DNA of 64,000 bases, taken from the NCBI RefSeq assembly GCF_042186555.1, contig NC_133324.1, forward strand, positions 219,839,145-219,903,144, in the 5' to 3' direction. How positions within the stretch are numbered: position 1 is the stretch's first letter; each line of letters begins with the position of its first letter. Shown here piece after piece: positions 33,672 through 46,380 of the stretch. Source of the stretch: Aquarana catesbeiana. Its lineage: Eukaryota > Chordata > Amphibia > Anura > Ranidae. Below the pieces are notes generated by a model that ran no database searches, had not been told where the DNA came from, and saw only the letters and a list, made by a program, of their open reading frames with translations. A program made the translations under genes and the position numbers.

Positions 33672-34071
33672 AAATAACGGGAGAAAATACAGGGTGGGTA
33701 TTCATTAACAGAACAATTTTAATCAACATGACACAGAGCCTATGACTCTGGGCCCAACTCCACCGTAGTTAAGGCAGCTGGTTCAATACAATAGTGAGTA
33801 AGGAAGGTCTTGATGACCAAGTGGCCACCTTGCAGGTAGTTTCCGTGGACACACCCTTCGCTGCTGTCTAGAATGTAGAAGTACTGAAAGTAGCATGCTC
33901 CCTGATGTCCCCCCCATCCGAATACACTGAGCAGAGCTCAGGCTGATTGAATGCTGTTTTTTCAGCAGGGCTATTCAACAGAAGCAGGTCTAACAATCAG
34001 CTACTGTTGAACAGAAGAAATTTGGCCAGTTTCTGCTGAACCATACAAATTTTTATCCATATGTACCAAGC
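33672..34071. other. No recognised feature
   Basis: No gene, repeat boundary or regulatory signal supported. Confidence 0.3.
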
Positions 34072-34075
34072 TTAA

Positions 34076-34447
34076 AGTGGCATAGCATACTAGCTCATTA
34101 TGAAATACTTACCTTAGATGGAAGCCCCCGCAGCGGTCCCCGTACACCGATCTGGCCGGCGACATCACCCCCGGAGTTACTTTCGGGTATTGTGGGCTCC
34201 GGCACTGCGATTGGCCGAGCCGTAATGACGTCACTCGCGGGGGAGCCGCCGGTAACAGCACACTATCTGAAGCAACTGAACTATCTGCCGTTGCTTCAGT
34301 GCGCATGTGCCGATGATGTCGGCATGCAGATACAGGAGATATCTCCTAAACCATGCAGGTTTAGGAGATATCCAGGGTAGCTACAGGTAAGCCTTATTAT
34401 AGGCTTACCTTTAGTGAAAAGTGGATTGTAAAGGCTTACAACCACTT
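34076..34447. mobile_element. TTAA-type MITE with AAGTGG ends
   Basis: TTAAAGTGGCATAGC (TTAA 34072-34075) at the left faces CTTACAACCACTTTA at the right. The core holds the palindromes CTTACCTTAGA, GGTTTAGGAGATA and GTAAGCC...GGCTTAC. It shares the end type of 3555-4053. Confidence 0.55.
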
Positions 34448-36813
34448 TAGGTATGCATATTTTATACCTGATGGACCACGGTGGAAACAAACAATTACTG
34501 TAGTAGTCTGCACTACTACATTATTACCACTATCATCTAGGTTGTGTACTCAAGAGCTTCCCTTCTGCAGAGGGACCATGGGGTTGGGGGCACTTAATTG
34601 GCTCCATCAACATTTATAGAATGGCTACGTTTTCAATGAACATTCAATTAATAAGCTAGACCAATGAAACAATGCAAATAAGGTCATACCTGGGGTTCTA
34701 CCTTAGGTAATATGATGGGTGTAGGGCAGGTAAGATTGTGTGTCTATAGGCTTCAAAACATAAAGCCAGCCTTTGACAGGGTTGTAAGCTTTGTGGCACT
34801 TTTGTGCAAATAAACATCTAATATGAAAAAAAATGCTTTTGGTGATATACATGGCAAAAACCTCGGTAAACTATCTGATTACAAATATTTTTTGATGGTA
34901 CACTCTTGTACACTTGTACACTCTGATTTAGGTTCTTTGTTTTAAATAAGAAGATATCGTTTTAGAAATGACTCGCTGCTGTCCTGCAGGCAGGAAATAA
35001 CTAGATCAGTTAGTTATGGTCCATGTATGTTTCTCAAGTCCTAGTGGATTGTAGTTCCACAGATGCTTATCAAGATAATTGTATCTGTTAGCCCCAGCTT
35101 CCATCCTTCAGGCATTGTTATTTGTAAGCTGTAAAAACCGTGACAGTATGTTCCCACGGCTCGTATGACAGGTCATCCCATTTAACCAGTCACCTGTTAG
35201 GAAGTGTAATTCTGACATCTACAGCAATTTAACACAATACTTAGCTAGAAGACAAACCGCATTTGGAAGGAGTTCAGTGTAAATGCTCTTGGGTGATCCC
35301 AGATTTTATAGAAATAATTCAGTTGTATTAAAATGTAATAAATGTTGCATATGGTGATCTTCATTATGATTATATTTTGGTAATAAAAGGAATGGCTTGG
35401 TAGTGTCATGAAAAACGGGTGTTCCCTCTATGACATCATATGCAATTTAAATGTATTCTGTTTTTGTTAAAGATTATTGCAACAGATGTAACAAGCATGT
35501 ATACAGCAACACATTATAGTCTCAGTCCATTGTTTAATATTATGGGAATCTCTGGGCCATCGGGTTCTCACATCACTGTCGTTTTGTGTCTATATGTCTG
35601 TGCTGTGTTAATTCCATTGAGAGTTCTGCCAAATGTTGTGCTCACTAATGGATGGAGTCTACTCACTATCTACAGCAGTTTCCTGCTTGCTGAGTGCTGT
35701 GTGGGATAGCCTTTTAGGTATAATCATGTGATTACTTCCAGTGCTGGTAATATAAGATAACTGCTAGAAACAGTGTGAAACCAGTGTACAGAATACCAAA
35801 GTGCAAAAAAAAAAACAAAAACATATTTTAATGTTTTGCCAACTTTAGATAATTATAACTAGCTGTAAAATGTAAAAAAAAAATAATTTTTGTTAGAACC
35901 CAATTACAAAAAATACTGTTTAGTAAATATACAGTGTGTAATATATGTATATTTTACAAAAGTGGAAGTACCCTTTAAGATAAAAAAAAAGTTAATGCTA
36001 ATGCTAAAGGGCACATCATGGCTTAGTGTTTACATAGCTGGGGACCTGCTTGTTCATGACCCTCATGACCTGGTTGTACCAAATTGTGTTCTGGACTGGT
36101 AATGAGGTGGTGGGGTTAATACTATTTCCATTTTCCCTAAAACATTTAAAAAAGAGACAAAGAAAAAAATGGAGGCATAGCCATGGATTGCTTTTTTCAT
36201 CTGTGCTGAACACCCTTGTATGTATAAGATTATTACATAAAATGTTTTCCTGTTTCATTTGCAGGCACTTCCAGATAAGAGATCCCAAGTCTTTACACCA
36301 TGTTAGACTGCACGGTAATGTGTATAATGCTGGCAGTGTGCTCTCAAGCCTGATTTTTCTACAGACTGGATAGATTAAATTTTTATTAACCTATAAGACC
36401 TTAGCTGCAGGCCAGACCTAGTTAGTATTCAAGTTAACACACTCAGAGTAATTCAGACTTCTAATCTTTATGAGTACAATTCTAGTACGGTGGTGTCAGA
36501 TTGGATTCCACTTACATTGGAATCATAACATCTACTATAATCAAATATATCCTTATAGAAATAGAAATTTGATTTGATCTGAAATACCGAAAGTAGTGCG
36601 GTAGAATTATCATTTCATGACATCAAATGTAAAATGACATTTTCATGCTTCCCTCTAGTACTATATGTAGACAAGAGCAGTTTTATCTTTAAAGCATATG
36701 CTTTGTACATAAAATACTTATAAATTCTTTTATACTCTGGGACATACTGTTGACCCTACTATATATCTGGCCAACTGGTATCATGTCACATAATTATGTT
36801 CTTCAGACTGTAT
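34448..36813. other. Longest stretch without recognised repeats or genes
   Basis: AT-rich DNA with no MITE ends, transposase motifs or coding domain found. Frames at 35440-35709 and 36050-36373 look non-coding. If any host conserved non-coding element is in the window, this is a reasonable place to test. Confidence 0.3.
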
Positions 36814-36817
36814 TTAA

Positions 36818-37764
36818 CCACTTCAGCCCCAGAAGGATTTACCCCCTTAATGACCAGGCCATTTTTTGCAGTACGGCACTGCGTTACTTTAACTGACAGT
36901 TGCGCGGTTGTGCGACGTTGTACCCAAACAAAATTTATGTCCTTTTTTCCCACAAATACAGCTTTCTTTTGGTGTTTGATCACCTCTGCGTTTTGTTTTT
37001 TTTTTTTGCGCTATAAAAAAACATTTTTTTTACTTTCTGCTATAAAACACTTCCAAAAAAAAAGTAATTTATTCATCAATTTAGACCAATATGTATTTTG
37101 CTACATATATTTGGTAAAAAAAATCCCAATAAGCGTATATTGATTGATTTGCACAAAAGTTATCACATCTATAAAATAGGGGATATATTTATGGCATTTT
37201 TATTATATTTTTTTTTTACTAGTAATGGCGGCGATCAGTGATTTTTACTGGGACTGTGACACTGCGGTGGACAAATCGAGCACCTAACAGACATTTTTTA
37301 CACTTTTTTGGGAACCAGTGACATTACTACAGTAATCAGTGCTAAAAATATGTACTGTTATTGTACTAATGACACTGGCAGGGAAGGGGTTAACATCAGG
37401 GGCAATCAAGGGGTTAACTGTGTTCCCTCACTATGTGTTCTAACTATATGGGGGAAGGGCTCACTGGGACAAAACACAGATCCGTCTTCCTGCATAGCAG
37501 AAAGACAGGAGCTGTGTGATCTCCCCTGTCAGAACGGAAATCTGCCTTGTTTACACAGGCAGATCCCCGTTCTGTCACTGCAGGGAATGACCGCGGGTGG
37601 TTGGCAGGCATCGAGTCCGCCGGACCCGCTGATTGGCTCCCCCACTGGCCAATGGGAACGTGTGCACCCACAAAAGCGAGTGCACGAGCCGGCGTACACC
37701 TACGACGATTCGCGCAGTCGAGCCAACTTGCTGCATATAACTGCGGCGGGTGGTCGGTAAGTGG
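36818..37764. mobile_element. TTAA-flanked CCACTTCAGCCCC family element (copy C)
   Basis: TTAA precedes it (36814-36817); the right flank reads TTGA, a decayed TTAA. It starts CCACTTCAGCCCCAGAAG and ends GGTCGGTAAGTGG. It shares the internal landmarks of copies A and F and carries the family stem-loop at 37530-37574. Confidence 0.82.
37530..37574. repeat. Conserved stem-loop of the TTAA family (copy C)
   Basis: Arms AGAACGGAAATCTGCCT and AGGCAGATCCCCGTTCT pair at 15 of 17 positions around TGTTTACAC. Confidence 0.78.
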
Positions 37765-37889
37765 TTGAAGAGTAATTTCTTGTCTTTGTGTGAACATACA
37801 AATAGCTATTCATGACTAAACAATAAGAAAATAAGTGCTTACTACATAATTATATCCAGTTTAAGGCAGTTAATGGTATTGCTTTCCAA

Positions 37890-38244
37890 ATGTAAAGCCT
37901 AGCACACAGGGGCTGAATGTCGGGTAACATCACCCAGTTTCTATTGTGTGAACGGCAGCCAGTCCGACAGAATCTGGCTGTTAGGCCGACTTCTGTGGAA
38001 GGGTCATGACCGAAAACAGACTGGCAACTGGTTCCCGATCAGCTGGCCATTGGCTAAGAGCGCTGACCAGAGTGTTCTGGCAGGGGGGCCCCCCGTCAGA
38101 ACACGATAACACAGCAGGAGAGATCGCTTTACTAACATCAGATTGTTAGTACAGTGGCTCTGACCTGAGCTGTGAGGTTTTTTTTTGTTCAACCCGCTGG
38201 GCCAAAATAAAAAAAAAAAAAAACTAGTAGTGTGCACAAGGCTT
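37890..38244. repeat. Degenerate MITE with AAGCCTAGCACACAGG-type ends
   Basis: AAGCCTAGCACACAGG at the left weakly mirrors GTGTGCACAAGGCTTA at the right. The interior has GATTGTTAG and CCGTCAGAACAC words. No clean duplication is visible. Confidence 0.45.
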
Positions 38245-38371
38245 ATGTTTTTCATATTTTTGGGCATTGTGCCTAGTTTTTGGGTGATATGTCTACTGAT
38301 TTTGCTTGACAGATGTTAGGTTAAAACAGCCTTTCTCAGCCATTTTATCCTCAAGGAACCCTTGAAAACAT

Positions 38372-38719
38372 ATTAAAGCGGGGGTTCACCCACACCGCTA
38401 AAAAAAAAAAAATATTAAAAGCCAGCAGCTACAAATACTGCAGCTGCTGACTTTTAATACATGGCCACTTACCTGTCCCAGGGTCCAGCGATGTCGGCAG
38501 GGGACGCAGAGAACCCGCTCGGTTCTCGGCAGCTGCCGCCACCATCCTAGGTGAGGGAATCAGGAAGTGAAGTGTTGCGGCTTCACTTCCCGGTTCCCTA
38601 CTGCGCATGCGCGAATAGCGCTGCGCGTCCCTAGTGGTCCCCGCTCTCTCCTGGGAGCTGTGTATTTCCAGCAGACAGCGCGGTCGGGACGGGAAGAGGC
38701 AAAGTTTTTCTTTCTTTTT
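38372..38719. repeat. TTAAAGCGGGGGTTCACCC repeat fragment
   Basis: It starts TTAAAGCGGGGGTTCACCC (38375), a familiar ranid repeat start. AAAAGCCAGCAGCT and AGCTGCTGACTTTT form an internal hairpin, followed by a GC-rich segment (ACTTCCCGG, GCGCATGCGC). It runs directly into a TTAA-family fragment, so its right end is lost. Confidence 0.5.
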
Positions 38720-39210
38720 CTTTGTTTCTGTTACAAAATGTTGTAAATAAGTACATTTTCTCCTTCACTGATGTACTCTGATGAGGCTGCACTAATGAGG
38801 CGGCACTGAAGAGGCATCACAGAAAGGCACTGATGTGGAGGCACTAATATGCAGCGCTGATTGGCACTGATAGGCGGCACCGATTTGCAGCACTGATAGG
38901 TGTCACCGATGTGCACTGATGATACTGATGCACAGCCTTTATGGGCATTGATGGGCGCTGATAGGTGGCAATAATGGGCATGGATAAGTGGCACTGGTGT
39001 GCACTGATAGGCGGTACTGAGGAGGCACTGACAGGCATCACTGATGGGCAATGAAAGGCAGCACTGATGGGCACTGATTGGCATCACTGGTGGACACTAA
39101 TTGGAATCACTGGTGGCCATCATTAGTGGGCTCTGGCAGGCATCGCTGATGGGGCTGCACTGATAATCATTGCACTGATTGTCAGTGCAGATCCCCCCTG
39201 TGAGGAACGC
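38720..39210. repeat. TTAA-family fragment with GGCACTGAT minisatellite
   Basis: TTTCTTTGTTTCTGTTA then TAAATAAGTAC matches copy D (45642-45673). It is followed by about 400 bases of degenerate 12-24-base units of the form GGCACTGATRGGC, and by GCAGATCCCCCCTG as in copy D. Both true ends are missing. The Cys/Pro-rich peptides read from it are artefacts. Confidence 0.7.
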
Positions 39211-39214
39211 CACT

Positions 39215-39520
39215 TATTGGCTCTCCTCTACTCAGTGTTCTTGCACTACCCTTTTGCCACCTTTTTATATGATTTTCCCTGAATGTAACTACTCTGGGAT
39301 CGCTGTTTCCTAAATTATCCCTTATTTCCATATCTGCAGTCAGGTCTGTGTTATTTGTAATCAGTAGATCTAGCAGAGCATTTTTTCTAGTTGGGGCATA
39401 CACCAGTTTACACATGAAGTTGTCCAGCAAGACATTTAGGAAATGATGAGCCCTAAATGAGTGGGCAATTCTGTCTGCCCAGTCAATATCTGGATAAATG
39501 AAGTCCCCCAAGCTGTGATC
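39215..39520 (-). pseudogene. LINE endonuclease-domain fragment (CR1-like)
   Basis: Minus-strand translation gives GDFIYPDIDWAD, then FLNVLLDNFMCKLVYAPTR, ALLDLLITN and LGNSDPRVVTF. This is the C-terminal half of the apurinic-type endonuclease of CR1-like LINEs (usual pattern GDFNYPDI.W ... DNFL.Q....PTR...LLDLLLTN ... LG.SDH). The His of the SDH motif is replaced by Pro. Neither the N-terminal half nor the reverse transcriptase follows. It abuts the minisatellite fragment at its 3' side. Confidence 0.8.
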
Positions 39521-40308
39521 TCTATGAAAGGTAATAAATACACATGCGCATTACTTAACATGCACATAAAAAATACAGCATATCTGATGCTAGGTCCTCT
39601 ATAAGTTTTTTTGTAAAGAGAAGAATGGAAAATAAGTAGCTATTTCCTCAATAACATAAAAGTGCTGACCATTGGATGACCCACAGCTTTTTGTTCGAGA
39701 TTTCATCTTTAGAACCTGTCAACTTAGGTAACCTCGCTTATCTGTAATATCATCTATTTCCCAGGAGGCAATATATAACGACAATGACACAGATAATAAA
39801 AAAAACACACAGTTCGATCATTCTTTTTAATCCATCTTGGGGGGTGTTCATGCTTTGTCAAACAAACTAGCACAGGTTTATCTGTAGGCAAATGAAAATA
39901 ATGGTAAAACAGCTCAATTATCTTTTGTACCCTTAGCATGCTGCTCTCCTATTCTCTGCGGATACTGTTCATTTTGCATGGCTTCTCATGGCCTCTCTTG
40001 CATAGTCTCATGGGGGATCTCTTGTTCTTTAACCTAATAAATCGCAATGAGAGTTTGCAGTAAGTGAGTCAGCATGCAAGACGACTATTCTCCTAGGTGA
40101 CATATTACAGCACTTAGACTGCTAAGTGCACTAGCTTTGTTTTAATGAAAGCATGTCAAAAGGCATTTTTTTCATATTATACTGAAATGGAATGATTTAT
40201 AAAAGGTGCTGCAGAAAGTAGGCAGGAAACTATCGTGTTTTCTTTCTTTCAGATGCATCCGTTTATTCACCGTTCTGTATGTTAAATGGCATAGTCTTGT
40301 GCAGGTGC
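39521..40308. other. No recognised feature
   Basis: AT-rich DNA without supported gene or repeat ends. Confidence 0.3.
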
Positions 40309-40316
40309 TATGGGAG

Positions 40317-40954
40317 TAGGGTTACCACCTGTCCCGGATGCAGTTGTCTAAGCTGAGAGTGTCTGTTATAATCTCTTTTATGCTGCCCAAAACCAGCACT
40401 AACAATTCCCCCTCCCCCCCACACAGACGGGAGAGGAGAGAGTGCTTGATCTGCACCTCTTCCTCTCGGCCCTACCCCTCTGTGTCTGCCCATACTCCTT
40501 AGAAAAGGAAAGTGCGGGCTGGAAATTTCAAGTCCAGCAGCCTCAGATACATCTGAATGAGAGGTGCTGACTGCCAAGGGGTGAGTGAGCTCACCATCCA
40601 TCTCTGTCTGTGACTGAAGTCACCCCCTTTACACCAGAGGCCACAGGTGTCCCCCCTTCAATCAGAGTCCTCTCCGTACATCAGAGTTCTCAGTGTTCCC
40701 TCTTAAATCAGGGTTCCCAGAGCATCCCTTATGTTAGAGTCCCCAGTGTTCTCCCTTACATCAGAGTCTGCAGAGTCCCCTCTTACAGTGAAAGGAAACT
40801 CTGCGAGTTCAGATGTAAAAGGGGACCTCTGGAATCTGATGTAAAGGGGGACACTTGTTATTAACTTCATATGATTAGAAATTTTATTTAATAGCAAAAT
40901 ATATGTATAGTTTAGAGTGTTTGGGTTTGACTTGAAGAAAAGGTGGCAACCCTA
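40317..40954. mobile_element. hAT-type non-autonomous element with TAGGGTTACCACCT ends
   Basis: TAGGGTTACCACCT (left) and AGGTGGCAACCCTA (right) are inverted ends. A perfect 8-bp duplication TATGGGAG lies at 40309-40316 and 40955-40962. The right half is a minisatellite of about 30-base units (CATCAGAGTCCCCAGTGTTC) partly repeated inverted (GATGTAAAGGGGGACAC). The smaller element at 58026-58195 belongs to the same end family. Confidence 0.9.
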
Positions 40955-40962
40955 TATGGGAG

Positions 40963-41822
40963 ACACCAGTGGGAAACTCTAATGCCAAGACAGTTAAGGC
41001 AAAATTAATGCCAGGCCACCCAGTATACATGAGCAGATCCTTGTGGGAATATGATCAAAGTTTTACAAGCCTTTAAGTTGCTGGTGTTTTTCATTATTCA
41101 CCTGCTTGCTGTAAGTCAACTGTAAATCTAATGTTTCCCTACTGAACAGCTGCTGTCACAGGAATTACACCCACTAGTTTCTCACACTTCCGAATAGACT
41201 GTTAAGCTGATCTATAGAAATGTTTTGTGATCACACGCACAACATGTCATAGCCCTGTATGCTATAGACCGTAAAAATAACCATTAACATAATTGCTTTT
41301 TAAAAGGTAGATATATAGCACCATGGATACTTTTTTTATTTATTATTAGCAGGGAACTATATAATAAATAAAATAATTAAATTGTGCATCTGCCTATGAC
41401 ACCTTTGTACATTAATGTCAAAAGGGGATGTTTTTAAAGGTCATGCTGCCTAAGAGTATGCAACTCAATTAAGGGCTCCACTTGTCCTGTGGCCCACCAT
41501 TACCCATAGTTATTGCTAGGAAAACTAAAAGCAGAATGTGCTTGAAAGCAACAGATTACCTGCTTTATATACAGATCTCAACCTGAATTTCACCCTCTAT
41601 GGGCTTGATTTCCTTAAATGTGGTGTTTGCTCAAGAGCAGTGAAATAAAGCAATTTTGGGTCAGGTTTGTTATCATTTAAAGTGATCTAATATTGACCTG
41701 CTTTCACTTCATGCCTCCAGTCATATAATTTGAGGTGCTTAGTGACATTATTAGATGTCTTGAAGTGAATGGAGGTTCTCTTCAACTTATTTTACAGTTT
41801 AGTAAATCTGGCCCTGCTTAAC
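40963..41822. other. No recognised feature
   Basis: AT-rich DNA without supported gene or repeat ends. Confidence 0.3.
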
Positions 41823-41826
41823 TTAA

Positions 41827-42200
41827 AGTGGTTCTAGAGGATCAAGGTTGTTTTTTTTTTTTTTTACCTTAATGCATTCTTTGTATTAGGGTAAAAAAAA
41901 ACCTTCTGAATGCAGCTTTCTCCCAGCCACCCTTATACTTACCTGAGCCCGATCTCAATCCAGCGGCTCTCTCAGCGCTCTCCCTTCTCATAAGCTCAGA
42001 GACAGCATTGGGAGTCATTTGCTCCTGCTGCTGTGAACCACAGTCAGTGAGGAGAGAGTGGGGGGTGAGGCTGCACTCTGTGTGTTAATGGACACACAGA
42101 GCGCAGTTCAGGAGTGACCCCGCACAAGTGCCTCCATATGGTGCACACTTGGCATGGGGGAAGAGCCAGGAGCCCAGTGGGGGACCCAAAAACTGGAACT
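41827..42200. repeat. TTAAAGTGGTT-type repeat
   Basis: It starts after TTAA (41823-41826) with AGTGGTTCTAGAGG. A T-run hairpin (TTACCTTAATGCATTC / TGTATTAGGGTAA) and CTTACCTGAGCCCGATCTC parallel the core of 3555-4053 in reverse order. The right boundary is not resolved. Confidence 0.5.
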
Positions 42201-43589
42201 CTAATCTAATTTTCATTAAATTGTTTATTAATGTGGTTTTCTGCCTCCTTGTAATTTGAACTCTCTAAGTTCTCCTTTTCCACCTCACTTGCATTTGTTT
42301 GGATCAGCTTCTGTAGGGTTTGAGATTGCTCTGGACTGACTTAGTAGGTTGTGAGTCGATGACTAGGCAATGGTAGTGGTAGGATGGAAGAGTTCTCGTC
42401 CAATGCTTTCTGCCTCGCTACGTCTGGAATGGGCTGGTGAGCCCTTTTTAGGGGCCCGGGCTGCTGCCTTTGGATACGGCCTTGAGGTCGTTTCCACATG
42501 TAATGTAAGGGGGAGGGGAGGAGGGAGCGCCCAATATCCAAATAAATGCAAAAGTATTAAAAAAGGTTTATATTTTGTGGTCATTTATTGGAAGAAGCAA
42601 AAAATGGTTAAACCGAGAGTTTCAGGGCAAAGAACTCCCCCTTCCTCCGGGCTGCTACTGTTTGTAGGTTGGTGAACAGTGAAAATTCCACACAGGTGTG
42701 TGGAAATTCCAGAATCAGAATTGATCTAGGATCTATTTTAATAGATAGTTTTAAAACTGGAGTTTAGTCTTACTTCAACTTCACTGCCCTTGACTGTTTA
42801 TTAGGTGAGCCAGATACTGTTGATTTCTCCCAGTAATAGCTGGTGATAGCCAGGCAAGACACTTATAAAATAAAAGAAAGTAAGAACAGATCATGTATTT
42901 TGATACCCTCTTCTTTTAGATTACTACGTTATGGTAATACAGCCCATCTCGTTTACCTTGACCCAGATGGCAGGGGGAAGGGATCTGATGTCACTCACTG
43001 CACAACAGAGAGCAGGGAGCTGTGTGTAATCTGACACTTGAGTGAAAGAAATGGGCACATCCCCCTTTACACAGCCTCCTAGGGAAACATGCGCATCTGA
43101 GGCTGTCAATCACCTGCTGTGTGTTGAGGGGTGCAGGCTGTCACCATGGATTGCCTGGTGTTAGGGAAAACTGTCAGAAGTGACACATGCAGATTGTAAA
43201 GTAAGTCCCCTTGTGTCCATTCACACCTGCCTACCTCCAGTCTGATCCGGTCTGCTAAAAGAAAGATGGAAGGGGATTCGTCCTCCTCTGTCTAGGTGGA
43301 TAGGATCTAAGGGAAATTGGGTGTAAACAGACAGCCAAGTCCATTTTACTCCTGGCCACTTGTAGAGCAGAGCGGGTTCAGTCTGTGTCCGCTCTGCAGA
43401 AACTAAACAGATACAAGGCAGTCCATGGTTCCTCCTGTTCTGCTCTGATCAGCAGGGGATAAGCGGACAGATCCCCTGCTGATCTCAAACAAGTTTGCCC
43501 CATGTAAAAAGGAGCCTAAGGAGAGAACAGCCAGGATCCACACTAGGTGCTATAGATTGAGGCAAAAAAGAGGGGGGGGGGGGTTGGGA
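42201..43589. other. Unassigned
   Basis: Mixed AT- and GC-rich DNA. A G-run near 43573 and frames at 42341-42675 show no domain. No repeat ends were matched. Confidence 0.3.
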
Positions 43590-44490
43590 CTTTAAATGAG
43601 GCCATGACTTGATGTCGTCAAATACCTCCATCCCTATATATATTGTTGCAAAAAGAAGACTTTAGGGGACTTTAAATGAGGCATTGGCTACAACCAAATG
43701 GAATAAATTGTGATGATATTTATTGACATGTACATATAAATTCATAATGAATAAATCATGAATGTATAACATACCATAAGTATACACCTTTTTTCACCTT
43801 TTTTAATCTCTTGGATCTAATATCCTACCTTTTTCATTTTAGTTATTGGCATCACAGGTTTTCTCTTTTTTCACACATGCTTGCCCGCTGTTGTGTGTGC
43901 CCCAATCGGTTTGCTGCCAGATCACTACCTCAGTTCCCGTGGCAGGCGCCACCACCATGTCCTCGGCTCCATGCCCATGGGATTGTGTTTTAGAGCGATC
44001 TGCCAGGTACAGTGGGGATGTATCTATTGTTCCTTTGCCTTTTCTTTTCTGTTATTTTATTTCATTTTTACCTCATTTCTCCCCTCCAGATATGGCATAC
44101 TATTAGCCTTCTGGTTATGTATTTTCCAGATGTGACCAGACATACCCTGCATTGCTCCTTATGAGTGAAGGTTTCCATGAAATGCGTAGAGCTTTCCTAG
44201 ATGCGATGTCACCACTACTCATATCATCTGGATACCCACTGGGGTTTTTCAGAAACATGATTGATTTTATACAATTTTATACATTGCCCATGTGGAATAG
44301 ACTGTGTTAATTGGAAATATTACGTTGTTATATATGTATATGTGTATACTTATGGTATGTTATACATTTATGATTTATTCGTTATGAATTTATATGTACA
44401 TGTCAATAAATATCATCACAATTTATTCCATTTAGTTGTAGCCAATGCCTCATTTAAAGTCCTGACTTCTTTTTGCAACAATATATTGAG
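43590..44490 (+). mobile_element. Penelope-like element remnant: inverted terminal copies
   Basis: The left segment (about 43600-43795) and the right segment (about 44315-44490) are inverted copies, sharing GACTTTAAATGAGGCATTGG, AATAAATTGTGATGATATTT and CATGTACATATAAATTCATA. Between them lies further terminal-repeat-like sequence with a degenerate hammerhead (44154-44192). A partial inverted copy of the end at the left is a known PLE insertion form. No RT or endonuclease sequence remains between the arms. Confidence 0.65.
44154..44192 (+). ncRNA. Degenerate hammerhead ribozyme motif
   Basis: The order is GCTC, CTTATGA (core box with G to T), a stem II of about five pairs with one mismatch (44165-44178), GAAA (44179-44182), TGCGTA, GAGC. 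Stem I (GCTC with GAGC) pairs perfectly. The changed core Gly-equivalent position (third base of CTGATGA) should abolish catalysis. Confidence 0.6.
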
Positions 44491-45397
44491 GCAAGTACAC
44501 TTTATATGAGGATATGCTTTGTTCATTTTTCATTTCAGAGGTTTACAAACACTTAAAGGAAACCTGTACAGAGTGAAATATGTAGACTGCCCTTCTTGAC
44601 CCATACTTCTGATGCTGCTGCTTGCCTGGCTTATATCTTGATTCAGTGGTTTACTACTTTTTGAGATTCTGACCCAAAGCAAGGTTTTTAGTGTTAAAAC
44701 CCAAAGGATGTCAACAATGGCAGCCAACATACACCTCTCAGTAAAGGCTTTATTTAAAAAAAGAGCTCCAGGGAAAACACTAAATTATGTAAAAGAGAAA
44801 GAAATAATTGCAGTTCTTTTTGGTATGATATTATCAGATGTTGGTCTTTGAGGATATTCACATTGTTGCTGCAATGCATTCATTATTGCATTTTATTTTT
44901 TGCTCTTTATAGTTTGTCGCAGTAAAGAAGCCCATTAATTTGAATTTACCTGAGTTAACTGTGAATGCAGCCTTTCGTATAGTTATACATCTCCTGTGTA
45001 GTAAGAAGCAGATGTGAAATGTAGATAACAAAGCACTTTATTAAAAATGTAATTTGATCAGAGACCAGTTACCACCCTTATTCTAATTCAGGTTATAAAA
45101 TAATTCAAGTGTCTAAGTATATGGGGGTATCTAGTGCACAGCTTCCCCCTATATGCAGTTATTTAGTAGCTGTCAGCATAAAGAGATGAGTTAGCATAGC
45201 GTGACTGTGATGGATTGATATGAAGTGAACAGGTTGCAGATTTTGGCATCAATCACAAAATGTCTTAACACAGCTGGCACATATCATTTCATTCTCCCTG
45301 TAATGAAGGTACAATTTGAATATATAGTTGTTTTCTTACCTCAGAAACTCTGTGACATTTAAATAAGCGTGTGTCTAATTTTATAAAAAAAAAAAAT
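44491..45397. other. No recognised feature
   Basis: AT-rich DNA without supported gene or repeat ends. Confidence 0.3.
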
Positions 45398-45689
45398 TTA
45401 ACCACTTCAATACCAGGCACTTAGACACCTTCCCGCCCAGACCAATTTTCAGCTTTCAGCGCTGTCGCAATTTGAATGACAATTGCGCGGTCATGCTACA
45501 CTGTACCCAAACAAATTTTTTATCATTTTGTTCCCACAAATAGAGATTTCTTTTGGTGGTATTTGATCACCTCTGCGGTTTTTATTTTTTGCGCAACAAA
45601 TAAAAAAAGACCGAAAATTTTGAAAAAAAAAAAGTTTTTCTTTGTTTCTGTTAAAACTTTTTTGTAAATAAGTACGTTTTCTTCTTCAA

Positions 45690-46160
45690 TGACGGGCACT
45701 GATATGGCTGCACTGACAGGCACTGACGGGCACTGATACAGCGGCACTGATGGGCACCGATGAGGTGGCACCAATGAAGTGGCACTGATGAGGTGGCACT
45801 GACGGGCACTGATGATGGGCACTGATAGGCGGCACTGATGGGCATTGATAGGCGGCACCGATGGGCACTGATAGGTGGCACTGGTATGCGGCACTGATGG
45901 GCACTCATAGGTGGCACAGATGGGCACTTATAGGCGGCACTGATGGGCACTCATAGGTGGCATTGATGGGCACTCATAGGTGGCATTGATGGTTACTTAT
46001 GGGTGGCACTGATAGTTGGCACAGATGGGCATGGATGGGCACTGATAGATGGGCACTGATGGGCACGGATGGGCACTGACAGGTGGCATGAATGGACACT
46101 GATGGGTGGCACTGATGGCACTGCTTGTTTGCAGTGATGCCCCTAAGGGTGGCATTGCTG
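45690..46160. repeat. GGCACTGATGGGC minisatellite
   Basis: Degenerate 12-24-base units of GGCACTGATGGGC and GGCACTGATAGGC. The same array type occurs in the fragment at 38720-39210, so it was part of the ancestral subfamily. Spacing is irregular, so this is not a CRISPR array. Confidence 0.88.
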
Positions 46161-46380
46161 GGCATCACTGCAACATAATGGTGCCAATCAGTGCCCATTT
46201 GTGGGCACTGATTGGCACAGATTTGGCACACTGGGCACATGTGGATGGCCATGGGGTACATACCTGGCCATCCACATGTTGCCCCTTCCCTGGTGGTCCT
46301 AGTGGCGATCCCTGGTGGTCCAGTGTGGTGATCTGCAGGGGGGCTGCGCTGATAAACAATCAGCGCAGACCCCCCCTGCC

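Noticed and set aside
45690..46160. Regularly repeated short units that might suggest a CRISPR array
   Set aside because: Units are contiguous and degenerate with no unique spacers, and the genome is vertebrate.
45523..46261. Cys/Pro/Ser-rich frames on the minus strand, and similar ones at 38731-39087
   Set aside because: They are translations of the GGCACTGATGGGC minisatellite in several frames, not genes.
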